Source of the DNA: Gallionellaceae bacterium
Lineage (GTDB): Bacteria; Pseudomonadota; Gammaproteobacteria; Burkholderiales; Gallionellaceae
Assembly (NCBI GenBank): GCA_030834965.1
Contig: JAUQWW010000014.1
Span: forward strand, 1-64,000
DNA: 64,000 bases
Direction of reading: 5' to 3'
Under the pieces are notes generated by a model. The model was not told where the DNA came from and ran no database searches. It was given only the letters and a program-made list of their open reading frames with translations. A program made the translations under genes and the position numbers. Of this stretch, positions 45,859 to 54,470 are shown in pieces (positions within the stretch are counted from its first letter, which is position 1; each line of letters begins with the position of its first letter).

Positions 45859-46698
45859 ATGCAGCTATTTCTGATCAGCGGCCTATCCGGCTCCGGCAAG
45901 AGCGTCGCGCTCAAGGCCCTGGAAGACACCGGCTATTATTGTGTGGACAACCTGCCCGCCGAACTGCTGCCTGCCCTGATGAACAGCCTGCAGCAGGCCG
46001 GGAATACACGCGTCGCCGTCAGCATCGATGTACGCAGCGGCGGCAGCGTGCAACAGCTGCCGCATTTCATCGAGCAACTCAAACAGCGCAACGTGGATAT
46101 CCATCTGCTGTTCCTCGATGCGCAGACCGACACCCTGGTGAAACGCTTTTCCGAAACGCGCCGCCGCCACCCGTTGAGCAATGATCAGAGCACGCTGCCG
46201 GAATGCATACAGCGTGAGCGCGAACTTCTCACCGAGATCAGCAACATCGGCCACCGCATAGACACCAGCGAGCTCGGCGCGAATGCGCTGCGCGCCTGGG
46301 TCAAGGGTTTCATCCAGGTAGACCGCGCACGCCTGACCCTGCTGTTCCAGTCATTCGGCTTCAAGAACGGCATTCCGCTCGATGCCGATTTCGTATTCGA
46401 TGTGCGCTGTCTGCCCAACCCGCATTACGATCCCATCCTGCGACCCCTGAGCGGACGCGATACGGCCGTGATCGATTTTCTCGAGCGTGTCCCAAACGTG
46501 CAGAGAATGTACGATGACATCCGCAGCTTCGTCGAGGACTGGCTGCCCTGCTTCATCAACGACAATCGCAGCTACCTCACCGTTGCCATCGGCTGCACCG
46601 GCGGGCAACACCGCTCGGTTTATCTGGCGGAAAAACTGGCGCATTATTTTGAAGCGCAACAGCAGGTGCTGCTGCGCCACCGCGAGCTAGCCATCTAA
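45859..46698 (+). CDS. rapZ: RNase adapter / nucleotide-binding protein RapZ
   Basis: 279 residues from the ATG at 45859; a TTG at 45847 is less likely. Walker A GLSGSGKS at 8-15, [18 protein letters not shown], Walker B-like [10 protein letters not shown], then TRRRHPLS. The C-terminal domain shows [20 protein letters not shown] and [18 protein letters not shown]. In E. coli RapZ guides RNase E to the small RNA GlmZ and senses glucosamine 6-phosphate. Position after hprK is normal. Confidence 0.95.
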   Translation: MQLFLISGLSGSGKSVALKALEDTGYYCVDNLPAELLPALMNSLQQAGNTRVAVSIDVRSGGSVQQLPHFIEQLKQRNVDIHLLFLDAQTDTLVKRFSETRRRHPLSNDQSTLPECIQRERELLTEISNIGHRIDTSELGANALRAWVKGFIQVDRARLTLLFQSFGFKNGIPLDADFVFDVRCLPNPHYDPILRPLSGRDTAVIDFLERVPNVQRMYDDIRSFVEDWLPCFINDNRSYLTVAIGCTGGQHRSVYLAEKLAHYFEAQQQVLLRHRELAI

Positions 46699-46771
46699 AA
46701 CGCTTCAATTCGAGCCACAGGGTGTCAGAAAACGGTCCAGGTGCAACCATGAGCGCCATATCACCATTTGC

Positions 46772-46806
46772 TTTTCTCTGTGCTCTCTGTGGTGTACTCT
46801 GTGGCT
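46772..46806. repeat. CTCTGTG-type tandem repeat, upstream copy
   Basis: TTTTCTCTGTGCTCTCTGTG then GTGTACTCTGTGGCT. A related sequence in reverse orientation lies at 47819-47845 (RC begins TTTCTCTGTGCCTCTGTATC). The two bracket the NusG-II and Gx-transporter genes in opposite orientations. Confidence 0.5.
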
Positions 46807-46832
46807 CAGTAGTTTTCCACAACTCAGCAACC

Positions 46833-47207
46833 ATGCTATCCATCGCACACATCAAACCCGGCGACTGGCTCACCCTGCTCCTCGGCGCGCTGCTTACAGC
46901 ATTCCTCGGTGTCACACTGTGGCAGGGCGGTGCGGCTGACAAGGCCATCATCCGCAGCGGCGGCAAGATATTCAGCGTCGTGCCGCTGTCGCGCAATCAA
47001 CTTATTTCTGTACCTGGCCCGCTCGGCATCAGCCAGATCGCGATCCACAACCTGCAGGCACGCATCGCCTCCGATCCCAGCCCGCGCCAATACTGTGTGC
47101 GCCAGGGGTGGCTGAAGCAAGCAGGCGAAGTCGCCGTCTGCCTGCCCAATCAGGTCAGCGTCGAATTGAGCGGCAAGCAGAAAAATTATGACAGCCTCAA
47201 TTATTGA
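46833..47207 (+). CDS. NusG domain II protein
   Basis: 124 residues from the ATG at 46833 (MLSIAHIKPGDWLTLLLGAL), chosen because upstream open frame runs through the CTCTGTG repeat. One N-terminal TM (LTLLLGALLTAFLGVTLW), then a periplasmic NusG-II (PF07009-type) domain with KIFSVVPLSRNQLISVPGPL and CVRQGWLKQAGEVAVCLPNQ; two cysteines may pair. Partner of the Gx transporter in many bacteria, often together with ApbE and quinone or flavin metabolism genes. The end overlaps the next gene by 20 bases. Confidence 0.8.
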   Translation: MLSIAHIKPGDWLTLLLGALLTAFLGVTLWQGGAADKAIIRSGGKIFSVVPLSRNQLISVPGPLGISQIAIHNLQARIASDPSPRQYCVRQGWLKQAGEVAVCLPNQVSVELSGKQKNYDSLNY

Positions 47208-47865
47208 AGATCGCGGTGAAGGGAGCCCCCGCAATGGGGAGGCCGACGGGTTCCCAACGGCTACGCCGTTACCCGTTCGCACAAGTGAGAAGGGAGAAGA
47301 GGAAAATCCTTCTTCAATCCTGCTCGGTACGTCCGCTGAAGATCACCACATCGCGCGCATGGCGGCGCTGGCGCTCGGCCTGTCGGTGCTGGAAGCAGCC
47401 ATCCCCTCGCCGCTGCCGGGCGTCAAGCCGGGGCTGGCAAACATCGTCACGCTCATCGTGCTGGCGCGCTACGGCTGGCGCACCGCAGCCTGGGTGACGC
47501 TGCTGCGCGTGCTGGCAGGCAGCCTGCTGATGGGCAGCTTTCTCACTCCGGGATTTTTCCTCAGCCTCAGCGGCGCGCTATGCAGCCTTGCGGTGCTGGC
47601 AGCGAGCCAGCACTTACCTTCACGCTGGTTTGGCCCGGTAACGCACAGCATTTTCGGCGCTTTTGCACACATCGCAGGACAACTGCTGCTGGTCTATTTC
47701 TGGCTCATTCCGCATACCGGCCTGGCTTACCTCGTTCCCATCTTCGCTGCTGCGGCGTTGCTGTTCGGTACGGTGAACGGGCTGGTTGCCGCGCACTATC
47801 TGGATAAAAACCCGATTAACCACAAGATACAGAGGCACAGAGAAATGCGGCCGGATTGTCTTTAA
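47188..47865 (+). CDS. Gx-transporter family protein (heptaprenyl diphosphate synthase component I family)
   Basis: 225 residues. The core begins near residue 50 (EDHHIARMAALALGLSVLEA) and continues with AIPSPLPGVKPGLANIVTLI and five or six TM helices. This is the Gx transporter/Hpre-diP-synt-I family, ECF-like S components. The first 48 residues are unlike the family: hydrophilic and encoded by sequence with a stem-loop (47247-47275). The C-terminal NHKIQRHREMRPDCL is encoded by a CTCTGTG-type repeat. Both ends therefore seem to be repeat-derived additions. Substrate unknown. Confidence 0.75.
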   Translation: MTASIIEDRGEGSPRNGEADGFPTATPLPVRTSEKGEEENPSSILLGTSAEDHHIARMAALALGLSVLEAAIPSPLPGVKPGLANIVTLIVLARYGWRTAAWVTLLRVLAGSLLMGSFLTPGFFLSLSGALCSLAVLAASQHLPSRWFGPVTHSIFGAFAHIAGQLLLVYFWLIPHTGLAYLVPIFAAAALLFGTVNGLVAAHYLDKNPINHKIQRHREMRPDCL

Positions 47866-47884
47866 ATAGGCGGTGAAGCAACTC

Positions 47885-48493
47885 ATGAAAACCATCGTCC
47901 TCGCCCTGACCGGCGCATCCGGCCTGCCCTACGCCATGCGCCTGCTCGAATGTTTGCTGCAAAGCGGACAGCGCGTGCATCTGGTGTATTCGCAGGCGGC
48001 GCAAATCGTCGCCAAGCAGGAACTGGATTTTGTGCTGCCCAACCGCCCGCAGGATGCGGAAAAAATGCTGGCGGAGCGGCTGGGACAATTCAGTGGCGAG
48101 CTGCGCGTGTTCGGGCGCGACGACTGGTATGCGCCCATGGCTTCCGGCTCCAACCCGGGCGATGCGATGGTGATATGCCCTTGCACCATGGGCACCTTGG
48201 CGGCCGTGGCCGCAGGCCTGAGCGACGACCTCATCACCCGCGCGGCCGATGTGATGCTCAAGGAAAAACGCCCGTTGATTCTGGTACCGCGCGAAACGCC
48301 ATTTTCCGCGATTCATCTGGAGAACATGCTCAAGCTGAGTCATGCCGGCGCAGTCATTCTGCCGCCCAACCCCGGCTTCTATCACCACCCGCAGAACGTG
48401 CAGGACCTGGTGGATTTTGTGGTGGCACGGATACTGGACCATCTGGGTGTGGAACATGCACTGATGCAGAGATGGGGAGAATCTTCGAAGTGA
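47885..48493 (+). CDS. ubiX: Flavin prenyltransferase UbiX
   Basis: 202 residues from the ATG at 47885; an in-frame GTG at 47873 adds four. It makes prenylated FMN, the cofactor of UbiD decarboxylase in ubiquinone synthesis. ALTGASGLPYAMRLLECL at the N-terminus, MASGSNPGDAMVICPCTMGT, GLSDDLITRAADVMLKEKRP, and LVPRETPFSAIHLENMLKLS follow the family closely. A glycine riboswitch leader for the next operon begins about 50 bases downstream. Confidence 0.94.
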   Translation: MKTIVLALTGASGLPYAMRLLECLLQSGQRVHLVYSQAAQIVAKQELDFVLPNRPQDAEKMLAERLGQFSGELRVFGRDDWYAPMASGSNPGDAMVICPCTMGTLAAVAAGLSDDLITRAADVMLKEKRPLILVPRETPFSAIHLENMLKLSHAGAVILPPNPGFYHHPQNVQDLVDFVVARILDHLGVEHALMQRWGESSK

Positions 48494-48544
48494 GCGCAAG
48501 CAAACATTGCCCCCCAACCGTCTCTTCCGGTATAGTTCACTCCG

Positions 48545-48795
48545 CCGTTTAAACCAATTGGGAGAGCGTGCTGCCCATCAGCAAGGGCGCACCGCCGAAG
48601 GCGCAACACCCGTAACCGCTCAGGCTCATGAACCATTGATGCAGGCAAATCTGGAGAGCGTCAATCACACAAGGCTCGCGTAGCGAGTCTCTGTCCCCCT
48701 CGCCCATTTATGGGAGAGGGATGGGGAGAGGGTAGTTGACCACCGAAGGGGCACGCGACAGCTGTCGTAATCTCTCAGGTATCAAGGACAGATGG
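48545..48795 (+). ncRNA. Tandem glycine riboswitch with a repeat inserted in aptamer 2
   Basis: Aptamer 1 runs from GGGAGAGCG (48560) through CACCGCCGAAGGCGCAA to CGCTCAGGCTCATGAACC near 48640. Aptamer 2 starts TCTGGAGAGCG (about 48653) and resumes at CACCGAAGGGGCACGC and TCTCTCAGGTATCAAGGACA. These are the conserved parts of gcvT-type glycine aptamers. Between the two halves of aptamer 2 lie about 70 extra bases: a small CTCGC/GCGAG hairpin and a GAGGG-type repeat (48695-48732). The variable stem of this aptamer tolerates length, so ligand binding may survive. A terminator follows at 48796, so glycine presumably controls read-through into gcvT. Confidence 0.85.
48695..48732. repeat. GAGGG-type palindromic repeat, copy 4, inside the riboswitch
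   Basis: CCCCCTCGCCCATTTATGGG then AGAGGGATGGGGAGAGGG. Preceded at 48673-48689 by GGCTCGCGTAGCGAGTC, a 17-mer palindrome that recurs, inverted and with one change, beside copy 6 (51955-51971). The two parts form a composite element. Confidence 0.6.
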
Positions 48796-48827
48796 GGCGA
48801 GGCAGAATGATTCTGCCTCGCCTTTTT
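48796..48827 (+). terminator. Riboswitch-controlled terminator
   Basis: GGCGAGGCAGAA / TTCTGCCTCGCC, a 12-bp stem around TGA-type loop bases, then five T. It ends 20 bases before the gcvT ATG, so the operon is expressed only when this stem does not form or is read through. Confidence 0.8.
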
Positions 48828-48846
48828 ACTTTCTGAAAGAATAAAA

Positions 48847-49935
48847 ATGACGCTCCGGCAAACTCCTCTCAATGCAGCACACCGCGCCATGGGCGCAAAA
48901 ATGGTCGATTTCGGCGGCTGGGACATGCCGGTGAATTACGGCTCGCAAATAGACGAACACCATCAGGTGCGCCGCGATTGCGGCATGTTCGACGTATCGC
49001 ACATGCGCGGCGTGGATATGCGTGGTGAGGGCGTGCGCGCCTTCCTGCGCCACCTGCTGGCCAACAATGTGGACAAGCTGACGCTGCCCGGCAAGGCGCT
49101 GTATTCCTGCATGCTGCTGCCCAGCGGCGGCGTGCTCGACGACCTCATCGCGTACTTCATGAACGAGCAATGGTTCCGCATCGTGGTGAATGCGGGTACG
49201 GCGGACAAGGACATCGCATGGATGCGCGAGCAAGCCGCAAAGCTCGCGCCGCAACTCGAAATCATTTCGCGCGACGACCTGGCGATGATCGCGGTACAGG
49301 GCCCGAACGCACGCACCAAGGTTTGGGAGGCGCTGCCCGGCAGCAAGGCATTGACTGAGCAGCTTGTCCCATTCAGCGCTGCCGTGATGGGAGAAATGTT
49401 TATTGCGCGCACCGGCTATACCGGCGAAGACGGCTTTGAGGTCATGATACCGGCCCAGGCCGCGCCATTTTTATGGGATACGCTGGCACAAAAAGGGGCC
49501 AAGCCCATCGGCCTCGGCGCACGCGACACGCTGCGTCTGGAAGCAGGCATGAATTTGTATGGCCAGGACATGGACGAGACCATCAGCCCGCTGGAGGCCG
49601 GACTGGCATGGACGGTGGACCTGAAGAGCGAACGCGACTTCATCGGCAAGGCTGCGCTCCTCGCCAGCCCGCCCGCGCGCAAGCTGGTCGGCATGGTGCT
49701 GCTGGATCGCGGCGTACTGCGCGGCCACCAGAAGGTAAATACCGCGCACGGCGAAGGCGAGATCACCAGCGGCACCTTCTCACCCACGCTGGAAAAATCC
49801 ATCGCGCTGGCGCGCGTGCCGAAAAATGTGCAGATCGGCGACACGGTGCAAGTGGCGATACGCGACAAGATGCTCGCGGCAAAAGTGGTCAAGTATCCGT
49901 TCGCGCGCAATGGAAAGGCCGTCGTTAGCCTGTAG
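48847..49935 (+). CDS. gcvT: Glycine cleavage system T protein (aminomethyltransferase)
   Basis: 362 residues. Transfers the aminomethyl carbon to tetrahydrofolate, releasing ammonia. Folate-binding motifs [36 protein letters not shown], the [12 protein letters not shown] segment with its catalytic Asp earlier in the fold, and [21 protein letters not shown]-terminal barrel with [18 protein letters not shown]. First gene of the gcvT-H-PA-tpx-PB operon, under the glycine riboswitch. Confidence 0.96.
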   Translation: MTLRQTPLNAAHRAMGAKMVDFGGWDMPVNYGSQIDEHHQVRRDCGMFDVSHMRGVDMRGEGVRAFLRHLLANNVDKLTLPGKALYSCMLLPSGGVLDDLIAYFMNEQWFRIVVNAGTADKDIAWMREQAAKLAPQLEIISRDDLAMIAVQGPNARTKVWEALPGSKALTEQLVPFSAAVMGEMFIARTGYTGEDGFEVMIPAQAAPFLWDTLAQKGAKPIGLGARDTLRLEAGMNLYGQDMDETISPLEAGLAWTVDLKSERDFIGKAALLASPPARKLVGMVLLDRGVLRGHQKVNTAHGEGEITSGTFSPTLEKSIALARVPKNVQIGDTVQVAIRDKMLAAKVVKYPFARNGKAVVSL

Positions 49936-50005
49936 TCGTTAGCGGTTAGTTAACAACTAACAACCGCACAGCGACAAAGCCAACTAACGACTAGCGACTA
50001 ACGAC
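49934..50005. repeat. GTTAGT/ACTAAC intergenic repeat between gcvT and gcvH
   Basis: The 90-base gap holds AGTCGTTAGCGGTTAGTTAA then ACTAACAACCGC and, later, ACTAACGACTAGCGACTAAC. The first part can fold (GCGGTTAGTT with AACTAAC..CCGC); the second is its complement-like copy. Unrelated to the GAGGG family. Confidence 0.5.
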
Positions 50006-50025
50006 TCAATCAAGGAGAAAAAAAC

Positions 50026-50415
50026 ATGAGCAACCCCAGCAACCTCAAATACACCGCCTCCCACGAGTGGGTCAAAACCGAAGCCGATGGCACGATCACC
50101 ATTGGCATCACCCAGCACGCGCAGGAACTGCTGGGCGACATGGTATTCGTCGAATCGCCCGCAGTTGGCCGCAAGCTGAAGGCCGGTGAGGAATGTGCAG
50201 TGGTGGAATCGGTGAAGGCCGCCGCCGACGTGTACGCACCAGTTGGCGGTGAAGTGGTAGCCGCCAACGGCGAGCTCGACGGCGCCCCCGAGAAAATCAA
50301 TGCCGACCCGTACGGCGCATGGATATTCAGGCTGAAGCCGGACAATGCCGCCGACCTGAACGGCCTGATGGATGCTGCGGCATACGAGGCACATGCGGCT
50401 AGCGAAGCACACTGA
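50026..50415 (+). CDS. gcvH: Glycine cleavage system H protein
   Basis: 129 residues. Lipoyl carrier that shuttles the aminomethyl arm between P, T and L proteins. Lipoylated lysine is K64 in [20 protein letters not shown]. Starts YTASHEWVK and carries [23 protein letters not shown] eight bases before the ATG is the strongest ribosome site in this operon, fitting the high H-protein demand. Confidence 0.97.
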   Translation: MSNPSNLKYTASHEWVKTEADGTITIGITQHAQELLGDMVFVESPAVGRKLKAGEECAVVESVKAAADVYAPVGGEVVAANGELDGAPEKINADPYGAWIFRLKPDNAADLNGLMDAAAYEAHAASEAH

Positions 50416-50423
50416 ACAACATA

Positions 50424-50480
50424 CCCTCTCCCCATCCCTCTCCCGCCAGCGGGGGGGTGCCCGGCAGGGCGGGAGAGGGA
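50424..50480. repeat. GAGGG-type palindromic repeat, copy 5
   Basis: CCCTCTCCCCATCCCTCTCC, then CGCCAGCGGGGGGGTGCCC and GGCAGGGCGGGAGAGGGA. An extended, double-hairpin form like copy 7. It separates gcvH from gcvPA inside the operon, where it may tune mRNA stability. Confidence 0.65.
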
Positions 50481-50509
50481 ACGGCTCATAGCATCTCCAA
50501 GGAATAGAA

Positions 50510-51862
50510 ATGCCTTTTATCCCCCACACCGAACCCGACATCCAGGCCATGCTGGCCAGCGTTGGCGCGCCCAGCATAGACGCGCTGTTTGATGAAATTC
50601 CCGCCGCACTCAGAACCGGCAAGCTGAATGCCGTGCCCGAAGGCATGAACGAGATGCAGGTGACGCGCCTGATGACGGAGCGCGCTGCACAGGATGTGAC
50701 GCTGCTCAACTTTATCGGTGCGGGCGCTTACGAGCACCATATCCCGTCTGCTGTCTGGCAGATCGTCACGCGCGGCGAGTTCTACACCGCCTACACGCCG
50801 TACCAGGCCGAGGCCAGTCAGGGCACACTGCAGGTGCTGTATGAATACCAGACCATGATGGCCTCGCTCACCGGCCTGGATGTGTCCAACGCCAGCCTGT
50901 ATGACGGCGCGTCCGGCCTCGCCGAAGCCATGCTGATGGCGGTGCGCGCACACAAGGGTGCGCGCCGCATCCTGATTCCCGCCTCGGTCAGCCCGATCTA
51001 CCGCAGCGTGGCGCACAGCATCGTCAGGCTGCAAGACATCGAGCTGGTCGAAATTCCTTTCGACGCAAGCACAGGCACCACTGATCTCACGGCACTGCAA
51101 CAACAGGCAGGCAGCGACTTCGCCGCGCTGGTCATCCCACAACCAAATTTCTTCGGTGCGCTGGAAGACGTGGATGCACTGACGCAATGGGCGCATGCCC
51201 AGGGTGCGCTGGTGATTGCGCTGGTCAATCCGCTGTCGCTGGCCTTGCTCAAAGCGCCGGGTCAATGGGGTGCAAACGGGGCCGACATCGCGGTGGGAGA
51301 AGGCCAGCCGCTGGGCATTCCGCTATCCAGCGGCGGCCCTTACTTCGGCTTCATGTGCTGCAAGCAGGCGCTGGTGCGCCAGATGCCGGGGCGCATCATC
51401 GGCCGCACGGTTGACCTCGATGGCAAGCAAGGCTACACGCTGACGCTGCAAGCGCGCGAACAGCACATCCGCCGCGCCAAGGCCACCTCCAACATCTGCT
51501 CCAACCAGGGCCTGATGGTCACCGCTGCGACGATCTACATGGCGCTGACCGGTGCGGATGGCCTGCGCCGCACGGCATCTGCGTCCCATGCCAACACGCA
51601 GGCACTGGTGGAAAAAGCCTGTACCTTTCCTGGCGTGAAACTCGCATTCAAGTCTGCACGTTTCCATGAGACCGTGTTGCAACTGCCCAAACCTGCCGCC
51701 GATGTACTGGCAAAAATGGCAGCGCAAGGTGTGCTGGGTGGATTGGACATCGGAGCGCATTATCCGCAATTGGGCAGCGCGATTCTGGTGTGTGCCACCG
51801 AAACCAAGACTGCAGAAGATTTGCAACGCTACATTACTGCGTTGCAACACGCGCTCACCTGA
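50510..51862 (+). CDS. gcvPA: Glycine dehydrogenase (decarboxylating) subunit 1
   Basis: 450 residues, the N-terminal half of the P protein in its two-subunit form. [20 protein letters not shown] at the start, [40 protein letters not shown], and [20 protein letters not shown] are all characteristic. It lacks the PLP lysine, which is in subunit 2. The intact frame and separate ribosome sites for each half show a true split P-protein, not a frameshifted gcvP. Confidence 0.95.
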   Translation: MPFIPHTEPDIQAMLASVGAPSIDALFDEIPAALRTGKLNAVPEGMNEMQVTRLMTERAAQDVTLLNFIGAGAYEHHIPSAVWQIVTRGEFYTAYTPYQAEASQGTLQVLYEYQTMMASLTGLDVSNASLYDGASGLAEAMLMAVRAHKGARRILIPASVSPIYRSVAHSIVRLQDIELVEIPFDASTGTTDLTALQQQAGSDFAALVIPQPNFFGALEDVDALTQWAHAQGALVIALVNPLSLALLKAPGQWGANGADIAVGEGQPLGIPLSSGGPYFGFMCCKQALVRQMPGRIIGRTVDLDGKQGYTLTLQAREQHIRRAKATSNICSNQGLMVTAATIYMALTGADGLRRTASASHANTQALVEKACTFPGVKLAFKSARFHETVLQLPKPAADVLAKMAAQGVLGGLDIGAHYPQLGSAILVCATETKTAEDLQRYITALQHALT

Positions 51863-51911
51863 CGGGCATGGCAAAGAGCCGACCATGATAATGAACCCCC
51901 CATGCCCGTTT

Positions 51912-51950
51912 CCCTCTCTCCAGCTCTCTCCCGCAGGCGGGAGAGAGGGA
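51912..51950. repeat. GAGGG-type palindromic repeat, copy 6
   Basis: CCCTCTCTCCAGCTCTCTCC then CGCAGGCGGGAGAGAGGGA, with a stem extended by GAGA/TCTC. Followed at 51955 by GACTCGCTACGCGAACC, the same companion palindrome as at copy 4. It lies between gcvPA and tpx. Confidence 0.65.
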
Positions 51951-51991
51951 TAAAGACTCGCTACGCGAACCTTACATTAAAGGAAACAATC

Positions 51992-52513
51992 ATGAGCAAA
52001 CCAACTTCAAATAAAACTGCCGTTACCCTGCAAGGTGTGCCTATTACCCTGTTCGGCACCTTCCCCGCGGTTGGCCAAACCGCGCCTGCCTTCACGCTGG
52101 TGGACAAGGATCTGAAGGACATATCGCTAAAAGACTTTGCCGGCAAGCGCAAGGTGCTGAACATTGTGCCCAGCCTGGATACGGCGGTGTGCGCCACATC
52201 CACGCGCAAATTCAACGAGGCGGCAAGCAAGCTGGACAACACCGTGGTGCTGGTAATTTCCGCCGATCTGCCGTTTGCGATGAACCGCTTCTGCGTGGCC
52301 GAGGGATTGAACAATGTCACTACGCTGTCTCTGATGCGCGGCCGCGATTTTATGCGCAACTACGGTGTGAAGATTGCCGATTCGGCATTGGCCGGGCTGA
52401 CCGCGCGCGCCGTGCTGGTGCTGGACGAGCACGACCGCTTGCTGCACGCCGAGCTGGTGGACGACATTACTCATGAGCCCAATTACGACGCCGCGCTCGC
52501 GGTGCTGAAATAA
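51992..52513 (+). CDS. tpx: Thiol peroxidase Tpx
   Basis: 173 residues from the ATG at 51992. Peroxiredoxin that reduces hydrogen and alkyl peroxides using thioredoxin. Peroxidatic C67 in [15 protein letters not shown] and resolving C101 in [10 protein letters not shown], 34 residues apart as in E. coli Tpx. Preceded by TVALKGxP-like [12 protein letters not shown]. Its place between gcvPA and gcvPB is unusual: the glycine operon's riboswitch would then also govern a peroxidase. It has its own AAAGGAAA ribosome site and a repeat upstream. Confidence 0.95.
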   Translation: MSKPTSNKTAVTLQGVPITLFGTFPAVGQTAPAFTLVDKDLKDISLKDFAGKRKVLNIVPSLDTAVCATSTRKFNEAASKLDNTVVLVISADLPFAMNRFCVAEGLNNVTTLSLMRGRDFMRNYGVKIADSALAGLTARAVLVLDEHDRLLHAELVDDITHEPNYDAALAVLK

Positions 52514-52531
52514 GAAATCGAGGAACAAAGC

Positions 52532-53983
52532 ATGCTGATTTTTGAACGCTCCCATCCCGGCCGCCGCAATGCGGCGCAGGCTCCGCTGCTTGATGCACAG
52601 CCCAGCGGCATTCCGGCTGCCTTGCTGCGCACAGACAAGCCGCTGTTGCCGGAAACCTCGGAGATGGACACGGTGCGCCATTACACGCGCCTGTCGCAGA
52701 AAAACTTTTCCATCGACACAAATTTCTATCCGCTCGGCTCGTGCACGATGAAGTACAACCCGCGTGCATGCAACTCGCTGGCGATGCTGCCGCAGTTTCT
52801 GGCGCGCCATCCGCTCGCGCCGGACAGAACGGGGCAGGGTTTCCTCGCCTGCATGCATGACCTGCAGGAAATTTTGAAAGATGTGACCGGCATGGCCGGC
52901 GTGAGCCTGACCCCGATGGCGGGCGCACAGGGCGAATTCGCAGGCATCGCGATGATCCGCGCCTACCACGACGCGCGCGGCGATACGGCGCGCACGGAGA
53001 TCATTGTGCCGGATGCGGCGCATGGCACCAACCCGGCAACCGCGGTGATGTGCGGCTACACGGTCAAGGAGATTCCCACCGACCGCGAGGGCGATGTGGA
53101 CCTCGACGCGTTGCGCGCTGCTGTCGGCCCGCAAACGGCAGGGCTGATGCTGACCAATCCTTCCACGCTGGGCGTCTTTGAAAAACAGATTCAGGACATC
53201 CAGAAAATTGTGCACGATGCCGGCGGTCTGCTGTATTACGACGGCGCAAACCTGAACGCGATCCTGGGCAAGGTGAAGCCGGGCGACATGGGCTTCGACG
53301 TGATTCACATGAATCTGCACAAGACCTTCTCCACGCCGCACGGCGGCGGCGGGCCCGGCGCGGGTGCGGTGGGCGTTGGCAAGCGCCTGTTGCCGTTCAT
53401 GCCGATTCCGCTGGCAGGCAAAGAAGGCAATGCATACCGCTGGCTGACAGAAAAAGATTTGCCGCAGTCCATCGGCCGCTTGTCCGCATGGATGGGCAAT
53501 GCCGGCGTGCTGCTGCGTGCCTACGTGTACGCACGCATGCTGGGAGCGGAAGGCATGCACCGCGTGGCCGACTTCGCGACACTCAACGCCAACTACCTGA
53601 TGGCCGAACTCGCCAAGGTCGGCTATACCATCGCCTTCCCGCAGCGCCGCGCCAGCCACGAATTCATCGTGTCGGCCAAAGCATTGAAGGACGCGACCGG
53701 CATATCCGCAATGGATGTCGCCAAGCGCCTGCTGGACAAGGGCTTCCATGCGCCCACCACGTATTTCCCGATGCTGGTGGCCGAATGCCTGCTGATCGAG
53801 CCGACCGAAACGGAATCAAAGGAAACGATGGATGCCTTCGTCGCCGCGATGAAAGAAATATGGGATGAGGCGCATGCCACGCCCGACCTGGTGAAGGGTG
53901 CACCTTATACACTGCCGGTGCGGCGTCTGGATGATGTAAAGGCAGCACGCGAACTGGATCTGGCGTGGAAGCCCAATGCATGA
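52532..53983 (+). CDS. gcvPB: Glycine dehydrogenase (decarboxylating) subunit 2
   Basis: 483 residues, the C-terminal half of the P protein. PLP-binding lysine in [17 protein letters not shown]. Other conserved parts: [77 protein letters not shown]. With gcvPA it decarboxylates glycine and loads the H protein. The L protein (lipoamide dehydrogenase) is not in this operon, as usual. Confidence 0.96.
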   Translation: MLIFERSHPGRRNAAQAPLLDAQPSGIPAALLRTDKPLLPETSEMDTVRHYTRLSQKNFSIDTNFYPLGSCTMKYNPRACNSLAMLPQFLARHPLAPDRTGQGFLACMHDLQEILKDVTGMAGVSLTPMAGAQGEFAGIAMIRAYHDARGDTARTEIIVPDAAHGTNPATAVMCGYTVKEIPTDREGDVDLDALRAAVGPQTAGLMLTNPSTLGVFEKQIQDIQKIVHDAGGLLYYDGANLNAILGKVKPGDMGFDVIHMNLHKTFSTPHGGGGPGAGAVGVGKRLLPFMPIPLAGKEGNAYRWLTEKDLPQSIGRLSAWMGNAGVLLRAYVYARMLGAEGMHRVADFATLNANYLMAELAKVGYTIAFPQRRASHEFIVSAKALKDATGISAMDVAKRLLDKGFHAPTTYFPMLVAECLLIEPTETESKETMDAFVAAMKEIWDEAHATPDLVKGAPYTLPVRRLDDVKAARELDLAWKPNA

Positions 53984-54067
53984 TTTTCAGGGCAGGAAGC
54001 GCATGCTGAGCTGAATGCAACGCTGCAATTTTTGTCAGACTGATAATTTTACAGGACAGGTTCCATC

Positions 54068-54361
54068 ATGAAAAAATCACCCAAGCTGGTACTCTGCAGC
54101 CTCGCACTCTGTGCCGCATTTGCATCGTCTGCGGCTCACGCGGATGAGATAAGCCCGAAAGGTCTTCCCGGACAAGACGGCAAGATGAGCACGCAGGGAC
54201 TTAAACGGGCACAGAAGGCAGAGGCCAACAAGAAGCTGCTGGAAAAGCAACGTGCCGAGAACCGAGCAAGAGAAGAGGCGCGTGCCAGGAGCAAGGGCAA
54301 ATGCAAGGGCAAGGACTGCCCGAACCCCGTATACGACCAGAGCTTTCTGTACAACAAATAG
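54068..54361 (+). CDS. Small secreted basic protein, unknown
   Basis: 97 residues. Signal peptide (MKKSPKLVLCSLALCAAFAS, cleavage after AHA), then a very basic, Lys/Arg/Glu-rich helix-forming stretch (LKRAQKAEANKKLLEKQRAE, NRAREEARARSKGKCKGKDC) ending PNPVYDQSFLYNK. Two cysteines lie close together in KCKGKDC. Its own ribosome site (GACAGG) and start support it. No family recognised; exported charged helices of this kind can bind polyanions or the cell wall, which is speculation here. Confidence 0.65.
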   Translation: MKKSPKLVLCSLALCAAFASSAAHADEISPKGLPGQDGKMSTQGLKRAQKAEANKKLLEKQRAENRAREEARARSKGKCKGKDCPNPVYDQSFLYNK

Positions 54362-54470
54362 CCTGCGCCCGTGACCAGACTGCGAGTGAGCATTCCCGCC
54401 GCACTCTGCTCCCTGCCCTCGCAGGGTACGATATAATTCCTGCCCCAATAGCCAGTTCAGTCAATAAATA

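Noticed and set aside
49934-50005. CRISPR-like short repeats between gcvT and gcvH
   Set aside because: Only two or three imperfect units, mutually complementary and without spacers of constant length.
52127-53749. 540-codon open frame on the minus strand opposite tpx and gcvPB
   Set aside because: Antisense shadow; crosses two conserved genes and has Cys/His/Arg-rich composition typical of noise.
50510-53983. gcvP broken by an insertion or frameshift
   Set aside because: The two halves match the natural two-subunit P protein, each with its own start and ribosome site. tpx lies between complete genes.
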